A program made the position numbers and the translations under genes. Of a DNA stretch of 64,000 nt, positions 57,955 through 64,000 are shown one piece after another. Below the pieces are notes generated by a model, which was given only the letters and a program-made list of their open reading frames with translations, was not told the DNA's origin and ran no database searches. The stretch is from Corallium rubrum (Eukaryota; Cnidaria; Anthozoa; Scleralcyonacea; Coralliidae): positions 7,704,551-7,768,550 of the forward strand of contig OZ036013.1 of the NCBI GenBank assembly GCA_964035015.1, read 5' to 3'. Every line of letters starts with the position of its first letter. Within the stretch, counting starts at the first letter, position 1.

Positions 57955-58274
57955 TTTACATTATGGAAAAGAAACGTTTGTTTAAATATCCCGCTACTTC
58001 GTCTTTGTTATTAATTTTACGATCCTTTTAAACCTAACCTGCGAATTGGGGTTGGTTTCGGGCGGGAGGGATATTTGTCAAACCTGAGTTTATTATTATA
58101 ATTTGATTTTAAAATAATAATAAAATGACGTAAATATCTAATTTATGCAATATGCTCTTGACCAATCAGAGGCTGAGATAGCCTAGCCTCCACCAGGGCC
58201 ATTTGTTCCCGCCATTTTGTTTTGATTCGCCATCCTGGCCCAGCCCCCAACAAATGGCCCTGGGTACGAGGTTG

Positions 58275-58284
58275 CGTGGCGGCC
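58275..58284 (+). repeat. Target-site duplication, right (CGTGGCGGCC)
   Basis: The perfect match to 52610-52619, immediately after the right TIR (…CGAGGTTG). Confidence 0.85.
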
Positions 58285-58690
58285 ATCTTACTAGGACCCG
58301 GAGTGGAAAGCAGTTTAACGACGTTTTTCGCCAAATTCGGGAAGTTTGCGAAGATTTACCACCAAATTAAGGTTCGTAATCTTATCTTATATAATAGTTA
58401 AGTGTTTTGAACTCTTTATTCCTATTACCAAGTCTTTTTTTTTTTGCGAAAGATACGTGCCTATGTATTTGCTTCACGAATCACGGTATTAACAAAATAG
58501 TCGGTAAACAAATGTCTTCCAAGTCCGCATGTGTACTTGTTTCTCTCTTTATTTTGTAGTATAAACGCCGTATTATGAAATGGTTTACTGTGATGGGTTT
58601 CCTTTAAGTTTTGATTGATTTATTGCCGATTATTAAATCCAAATGGGAATTCAAATTTGGAAAAGTTTTAGCATAAAACCTTGTACGTGC
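58285..58690 (+). repeat. Left arm of inverted promoter/exon-like segment in outer element
   Basis: Together with 52540-52609 this matches, inverted, 60268-60780. The part 58299-58371 could encode G-V-E-S-S-L-T-T-F-F-A-K-F before AAG/GTTCGT. This arm lacks the ATG present in the right arm. Confidence 0.6.
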
Positions 58691-59914
58691 AATTTATATA
58701 ACTTAGTAAAAATCTTTAACGTGAACGCATAAATTCAGTGAGATATTAATTATAAGTTGTCTTTTTGAATTAGTATTTTAATTTGGACCCTTGATTTTAC
58801 TAACCGGTCAATGACTCAATGACTATAAATGGGTGCCACACTCCCATTGACCCATAAATTAGATGCTTGTGTTTATAATCTGCTAGGCTAATGTCTAGAC
58901 TTGGCATTAGTATTGTTTCTAATTTTTAAATAACCAAAGATAAGTTTGTGCTACTTCAAACGGTTCAGTGGTTCACATAGTTTTCTAATGTAGTATTTTC
59001 AGTTTGACTCTTTCAATCACCACTTAGGCAGCATGTGTTAGTATTTTTCTATTTGTCAGTTTGCTACCCTTGCTTATCTAGTTCAATAGTTCAGCATATC
59101 TCACTAATCATCAAAACTTGCTGCAAGTGATCTTTGCTCTATCATCTTAGTAAGACTGTAATCTTTAGTTTATCAGTTTTACAGGTTGTACACAAACATG
59201 TAATTGGCTTGGCTTTAGTGTCAGATTTTAATACATGTATTTTATTTTGTAGTCCAGTGGCTCAGGTGCTAATCTGGATACAGATTGTAACCCTATGTAA
59301 CATTTGCTCTGTTATTGTAATAATTGTTGTTCAATGATTAGAGACTTCAAAAGTGATCACAAGGTTAAGGGTTCAGTTGATTTTTGTTAATACTGTATGC
59401 ATGTATATATTAAAAGCTTCTATTTGTGGACTTGCATTTCTATAATTTTAAGTAAATATTTATAAATATTTAGTTTTTTACCACAATTAGCATTAGGCCT
59501 ACTTGTCTTCCAAAGAACACTATAGTAACTGACTTTTTAACTGGGTTTTTACCACAAAGGTTGGCTGTGAATTCCTTCTCAAGATGGCAAACCCAAATTT
59601 TGCTGTACTGAGTCCATTGCTATGCATTTGATAAGGGCAAAAGTCCCCAAAACATAGAGTTTATACTGACAAGAGAATTCTATGATGGGATTATGAGAAG
59701 CACTGAACATCAAGATGTGTCATTGAAAGTAGCTTCAACTGAAACAAGAGAATTAATGATAATGTTTTTACAAATATAGAAATATTAAAAATAGATTATG
59801 TAAATGACTCTTGTATTGATGTGACTGTTGTATTGTTGTGAATATTTATTTGCAGGTGGCTATTAATCCTATCAGTCAATACAGGAAATTATATTTCATT
59901 TATGTAATAATAAA

Positions 59915-59977
59915 CTTGCAGAGTGTCTGGGATACTGTTTATAGAGTTTTAGTTGGCATCCTAGACACTCTGCAGAA
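59915..59977. repeat. Hairpin
   Basis: TGCAGAGTGTCTGGGATAC and its near complement CATCCTAGACACTCTGCA enclose about 25 bases. It lies between the two promoter-like arms. Confidence 0.7.
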
Positions 59978-60267
59978 ATGGTAATATCAACAGGTGCATT
60001 TGCTTGTAAACAATGTAAAATTTAGCTGGTTTTCATTGGAAAGTCGACCATTTAAACAAAAATTATGATTCAACTTTAGTGGCAAAACTCAAAAAGACAA
60101 GTCATACTTATAATATCTCACTATTATTTATGCCTCCATGAAGACTTTTATTGTATAAATTGAATTGCAAGCTAATTTATTTCTATAGATCCAAACTATA
60201 AAAAAACCCAATACACTTCTGATGGCAACAAGGTTGCCTAAAGAAACATATAAGGTGGCAAATGGAC

Positions 60268-60780
60268 TATAAGGTTTTATGCTAGAACTTTTCCAAATTT
60301 GAATTCTCATTTGGATTACTCTGCAATAAATCAATCAAAACATAAAAGAAACCCATCACAGTAAACCATTTAATAATACGGGGTTTATACTACAAATAAA
60401 GAGAGAAACAAGTACACGCGCGGACTTGGAAGACATTTGTTTACCGACTATTTTGTTAATACCATGATTCGTGAAGCAAATACATAGGCAGCTATCTTTC
60501 GTAAAAAATAGCTTTTGCAAAGGGAAAAGAGAGTTGAAAACACTTAACTATTATATGAAATAAGATTACGAACCTTAAGTCGGTGGTAAATCTTCGCAGA
60601 CTTCTCGAATTTGGCGAAAAATGTCGTTAAACTGCTTTCCACTCCTATGTACGCCATATTGTTTACGACCCAAGTGGGTCCTAGTAAGATGGCCGCCGCT
60701 CCTCGCTTCCGGCATCAAAACCAAGGCGCGAGAAACAATAGATGCGCTATCCAGTCCTTTTATAGAGATCAGTGCGCGTA
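60268..60780 (-). repeat. Right arm of inverted promoter/exon-like segment in outer element
   Basis: On the minus strand: TATAAAAGG at 60764-60756, an ETS-like CCGGAAGCG, GGCGGCCATCTT, then an ATG at 60657 opening 28 codons (M-A-Y-I-G-V-E-S-S) to AAG/GTTCGT at 60574. It looks like a promoter with a short first exon directed toward the element centre. The protein is not recognised and the splice donor is weak. Confidence 0.45.
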
Positions 60781-60989
60781 ATAGGTGCTAGAAGAGGCTA
60801 GGTACGAAATAACTACTGCGCAGGTCACGGGACACCCAAAAATTGGGTGTCTCAAATCGATTTGCCCAGAGCCATTCAACTTGCCCGCGCGACCGGGCAT
60901 ATTTGGCTCTGGGAACGAGATTGGAAAGTTCGGCGTCCTCGTCTTCGTTGGTCCCCAATCTAAACCTCTCTAGTCTTTGCTGGAAAGAC

Positions 60990-61215
60990 TTGATGCAGTC
61001 GTCGTTGTGTGTCCGAACTCGGCGAGATATTCAGCAACGAAAGTTTCTTTGTGGAGTTTTAATCGTTGACGAAACTATTAAGTCTAGTGTAAAAGCTTCT
61101 GTCGATAACGCTTGTCTTCGAAGGAAAAGATTGAGTCAAATCAATGCGGTCCTCGTTGTGTATCCGAGTTATTCAGCGATAGAACAAATGGCCTTCCTTT
61201 GCGGAGTTTGTTGAT
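60990..61215. repeat. Imperfect tandem duplication, about 110-150 bases
   Basis: The motifs GTCGTTGTGTGTCCGA and CCTCGTTGTGTATCCGA, each followed by TTCAGC and a TTTG(T/C)GGAGTTT segment, mark two diverged copies. Not coding. Confidence 0.4.
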
Positions 61216-61329
61216 TGGGATCTTTAAAACTGTTAGTATAAAATTTTCTATTCTTCTCATCCACAACGTCAACGGTGCATGAAGCTTGATTGTGAGTGAG
61301 ATCATTAACCATGGCGAGATCAACCGTAT

Positions 61330-61495
61330 AGCTTGATTGCCGAAGAGCATCAAAATTTGCGATTTCTGATTGGTTGAGCCCTGGCGGACCTATGCGAAGA
61401 CTACTTACTGTCAATTGTTTGTCTTCGCAGAGGTCCGCACGGGGCTTAACAAATCAGAAATTGCAAATTTTGACCTCTTCAGCAATCAAGCCGGC
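61330..61495. mobile_element. Hairpin MITE
   Basis: AGCTTGATTGCCGAAGAG with CAAAATTTGCGATTTCTGATT, and the inverted counterparts AATCAGAAATTGCAAATTTTG with CTCTTCAGCAATCAAG, flank a GCGAAGAC core. Confidence 0.75.
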
Positions 61496-62079
61496 TCATA
61501 ACCAAACGTCGTCTTGTCGATAAGAAAACATTTTATGCCAACATGCTGTTTTAAAGATTCAACGAAAAACTTAATAAAAAGCTGTCAGGATTTAAAGCAG
61601 CGAAATACCGACGTATAGAATAAAACCCTGATTTTTTAGTCGTAAGTATTAAAATCGAAATAACGAATCATTCATGGTCACGGACGTTCGATCTGTCTAG
61701 ACTCTGGCAGCCTTTCAGTTGTGGATATATCTCCAGAGTAGTCCTTTTACTCGAGCTTTTATTCTGATCTGTGAAGAATTGGAGGGCGCCGCTGGAAACG
61801 GCAATATTTTTATTTCAATAATTTAAAACGTCGTCAGTTAATAATTTTACGTTTTACTTCAATGAAACAAGGGTAGCAAGCCGAAACAGTTATCCCCGCG
61901 ACTATTGTTGCTCCAGGTAAAGTCAAACAAGGATGAAATTAAACTCTTAATTATACAATGCCGTCAATATACCATAGTCTACCATAAACTCTTCTCAACT
62001 CTCATTAATTATAAAATAAGAAATTTTTCTTCTCCAACTCGCCGTTTAGGTAGCACTCGACTTCTGAACTCAAAGCTAA

Positions 62080-62355
62080 GCCAACATGCTGCGAATATCT
62101 TCTCATTTGGAGTTAAATTCAGCTCCGTTATTCAAGATCAAATTAACTCCATTATTTAGAGTAATTTTTAACTCCATCAATTTATCTCCATTATGCAGGA
62201 GTTAAAACAACTCCTGGAGTAGAATAATGTGGATGGACTCAAAACAACTCTGAAATTTTTACTCTACCAAAGGGAGTTATTTTTACTCTTGTGGACTTGA
62301 AATTAACAGTGTAAAGTTAGTTTGCTAAGTATAAGTTAGTTTGCTAAATAAGTTA
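62080..62355. repeat. ACTCC-rich element end plus 17-bp units, inverted relative to 38.3-38.8 kb
   Basis: Alternating ACTCC/GGAGT motifs end at CTTGAAATTAACAGTG (62311). GTAAGTTAGTTTGCT-like units follow, as on the other side of the terminus at 38672. Confidence 0.6.
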
Positions 62356-62519
62356 ACGACTATTTAATTTACATATGAAACAAACTGAAATGTCTCAAAA
62401 ACCAAGAATAATACAGAAAGTCGTTATTAGTTTTCTATTACAATTTCACAAGTTCTTTCAAATTATTCAAATTGAATTTAAATTGCCAATTCATTTTATA
62501 CGTGACATTACTTTTAAAG

Positions 62520-62640
62520 TCCATGATCATCATCATAATCATCACCACTATCACTACTATCACCACTATCACCACTATCACCACCATCACCATCACCATC
62601 ACCACTATCACCACTATCACCAGCATCAGTACTTCTTTTC
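62520..62640. repeat. CAC/CAT/TAT trinucleotide-like array
   Basis: A low-complexity run of CACTATCAC and CACCATCAC units, about 110 bases, in the intron directly beside the PAN exon. Confidence 0.9.
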
Positions 62641-62653
62641 TGTCCCCACTTAC

Positions 62654-62883
62654 CTTAACTGGTTGAAGCAATATGTAATAATCATAACGCTCGTCTTTCT
62701 TTAGGTCTTTAAGTTGTTCGGATGCCAAGGCATGAAGTAACTGGCAATTTTCGTTCCCGTCAAAGGAGTCGTGTTTTCTGAAATTTGTTGATCTGCAACA
62801 TGGTTCATGAACACAGTAAACAACGCAATCCACTGCTGACAGAGAAGAGAGATTCTTAATTACTCCGCTGTTTAAACGGTGAC
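62654..62883 (-). CDS. PAN/Apple-domain exon of the PAN-fibrinogen gene
   Basis: Starts after a TTGGTAG acceptor (62885-62884). The protein is G-H-R-L-N-S-G-V-I-K-N-L-S-S-L-S, then C-V-x-Y-C-x4-C-C-R-S-T-N-F and N-C-Q-L-L, the cysteine and core pattern of a PAN/Apple domain, ending Y-I-L-L-Q-P-V-K before a AAG/GTAAGT donor. It ends in phase 0. PAN domains bind proteins or sugars, and PAN followed by a fibrinogen domain is a common secreted architecture in corals and anemones. A signal-peptide exon should lie further right but was not found in the last 1.1 kb. Joining to the 33.5-kb exon is inferred from strand, order, phase and family architecture. Confidence 0.75.
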
Positions 62884-62944
62884 CTACCAAACAAAACAAT
62901 AGAATTCTTTTGATAAGACCGTAAATTTTCAGACCTCGAGTATC

Positions 62945-63600
62945 AGTGGAACTAAAAGCAGCGTGCTGCGTAGGCAGTGTAGAAACAACAATCGAAATAG
63001 ATATACTGCCGAAACAGAGAACGTATAGGAGTCTAACGTTTCGAGCGAAGGCCCTTCGTCAGAGAGAAACATTAAGGCGGATTTCCATTCAGCTTTTTTT
63101 GTCGAGCGAGCAACTTTTTGCGATCGCTCTCTTTGTCTCATAAACCCTCGGGTGGAACGGATCCAGTCGAGAGCCCACAATTCAAAAGAAAGCGATCACA
63201 AAACGTCGATCGCGCGACAAAAAGCACTGAATGGAAATCGGCCTTTAAGGCCGATTTCCATTCAGTGCTTTTTGACGCGCCCGACGGCTCATGAGACAAA
63301 GAAAGCAATCGAAAAAAGTCGCTCGCTCGACAAAAAAAGCTGAATGGAAATCCGCCTTAAAGCCGGTTTTCCACTAGGCGACTTTTTTCGCGCGAAGCGA
63401 CTTTTTCTTTTGTCTCGTGAGCTCCGAGCTGGAACTAATCAGAAATCTATTGAATTCGAACAAAAGAAAGTCGCTTCGCGCGAAAAAAATCGCCTAGTGG
63501 AAAACCGGCTTAAGACTCCTACGAAGGGCCTTCGCTCGAAACGTTAGACTCCTACGTTCTCTGTTTTGGCAGTATATCTAACCTTATTATATTTCGATAT
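62945..63600. mobile_element. Inverted Penelope-like terminus pair with nested MITEs
   Basis: The outer parts 62945-63070 and 63515-63600 are inverted copies holding GACGAAGGGCC/GGCCCTTCGTC and CGAAACGTTAGACTCC. They correspond to the hairpin at 37245-37388. Between them are three hairpin MITEs back to back: 63072-63245 and 63245-63361 (ends GGCGGATTTCCATTCAG or GGCCGATTTCCATTCAG) and 63358-63512 (ends AAGCCGGTTTTCCACTAGG). Confidence 0.65.
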
Positions 63601-63604
63601 CAGT

Positions 63605-64000
63605 GGAACTGGATCGAGTACTGAACTGCATGTTCGACAAAGTCAAAATTAAGCTCATGAAATGTCGATTTGGTCGGTCCCTTGCTAATGGCGCCGGTTG
63701 CAATTGTCAGATACGAAAATAGGTAATTCGAGACACAATGCTGTGTTTTTCGTTGTAAAAGAAATGAATGAAGGAGAAATTGACGGATTCTGGCTCCATT
63801 TTCCAAACAGTAGTTACTCGATCCAGTTTCTTTTTAAAGATTAGAGATCAAACCCCACAAAATGTCAAGAATAACACGGAGTGCTGCAACTGACTGTCAA
63901 CGTTATACATGCGTCTTACATGCATCAAAATTGCGTTTTCTTATATTTTAATGTATATTTGACAATTATAGACAACGAGCCCAAGTTGTGGTGAGCTGAT
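63605..64000. other. No gene seen; weak inverted repeat
   Basis: AACTGGATCGAGTACTG at 63606 and CAGTAGTTACTCGATCCAGTT near 63820 are inverted, suggesting another short TIR element of about 220 bp. Nothing else is recognisable to the window end. Confidence 0.45.

Larger units (their letters stand above)
52620..58274. mobile_element. RecQ-ZAD transposon, 5655 bp
   Basis: It has terminal inverted repeats of 92 bases (52620-52711 and 58183-58274) starting CAACCTCGTACCCAGGGCC, each with an internal CAGGGCCATTTGT / ACAAATGGCCCTGG palindrome. It is flanked by a perfect 10-bp duplication. It contains an intact RecQ-type helicase reading inward from the left and a ZAD-like zinc-finger exon reading inward from the right. 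No DDE or other transposase motif was found in the remaining 2.8 kb (54632-57519). The superfamily is not one I can name. Mutator-like elements have 9-11 bp duplications but do not normally carry RecQ. Confidence 0.85.
48699..60924. mobile_element. Outer RecQ-type TIR transposon, 12.2 kb including the nested element
   Basis: The left terminus is CAATCTCGTACCCAGAGCC (48699) and the right terminus is its near complement ending CGAGATTG (60924). Similarity continues inward for about 75 bases through GGCTCTGGG and CAAATCGATTTGA. The flanks TGAAGTTCGG and GAAAGTTCGG share eight contiguous bases, a probable 8-10 bp target duplication. The element's own DNA is 48699-52609 plus 58285-60924. It holds a decayed RecQ-like fragment, an unknown ORF, two inward-facing promoter-like arms and several MITEs. 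It could instead be two unrelated MITE copies that happen to face each other. The matching flanks argue against that. Confidence 0.65.

Noticed and set aside
62375..62704. ORF rich in His and Tyr
   Set aside because: It results from the CAC/CAT trinucleotide array in an intron beside the PAN exon.

Overview
This window is eukaryotic intergenic and intronic DNA from an invertebrate. It is most likely from a cnidarian, and I would guess a stony coral or sea anemone. The inference rests on a PAN/Apple plus fibrinogen-domain gene with very long introns, the mix of transposon families (Penelope-like elements with GIY-YIG, an IS3-like eukaryotic transposase, PIF/Harbinger with a Myb/MADF-like partner, RecQ-helicase genes), and AT-rich DNA full of (AT)n tracts and hairpin MITEs. 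No bacterial operons, rRNA, tRNA or CRISPR were seen.

The one convincing host gene lies on the minus strand. Its visible exons are a PAN/Apple exon (62883-62654), the first half of a fibrinogen C-terminal domain (33499-33119) and the final fibrinogen exon with the stop codon (22789-22530). The splice phases are compatible, so the gene spans more than 40 kb. Almost everything from 23 to 62 kb would then be intron filled with transposons.

Region by region. 0.25-8.15 kb is a giant head-to-head palindrome of one Penelope-like family (PLE1), with two intact 816-codon ORFs and two truncated partners, bounded by (AT)n. 8.2-11.0 kb is a second, unrelated Penelope-like family (PLE2), also head-to-head, with a hammerhead-ribozyme-like motif at each end. 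11-16.9 kb holds no gene, only short TIR elements. 16.95-20.0 kb is a 3-kb palindrome carrying two copies of the N-terminal half of an IS3EU-like transposase and 21-bp tandem arrays. 20-42 kb is intronic: microsatellites, hairpin MITEs, two repeat families present in several copies, a THAP remnant, and a near-consensus hammerhead ribozyme at 28.4 kb. 42.4-46.4 kb is a decayed PIF/Harbinger transposon with its two divergent genes.

48.7-60.9 kb is the most interesting part. It is a nested pair of TIR transposons. The inner one (52620-58274) has 92-bp TIRs and a perfect 10-bp target-site duplication. It carries an intact RecQ-type helicase gene at the left end and a ZAD-like zinc-finger gene at the right end, transcribed toward each other. 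It sits inside a larger element (48699-60924) that has related termini, its own likely target duplication and the remains of a second RecQ-like helicase. Several short elements in the window share the same terminus (CAAYCTCG or CATCCTCG) and 9-bp duplications, so they appear to be mobilised by the same machinery. No recognisable DDE transposase was found in either RecQ element.
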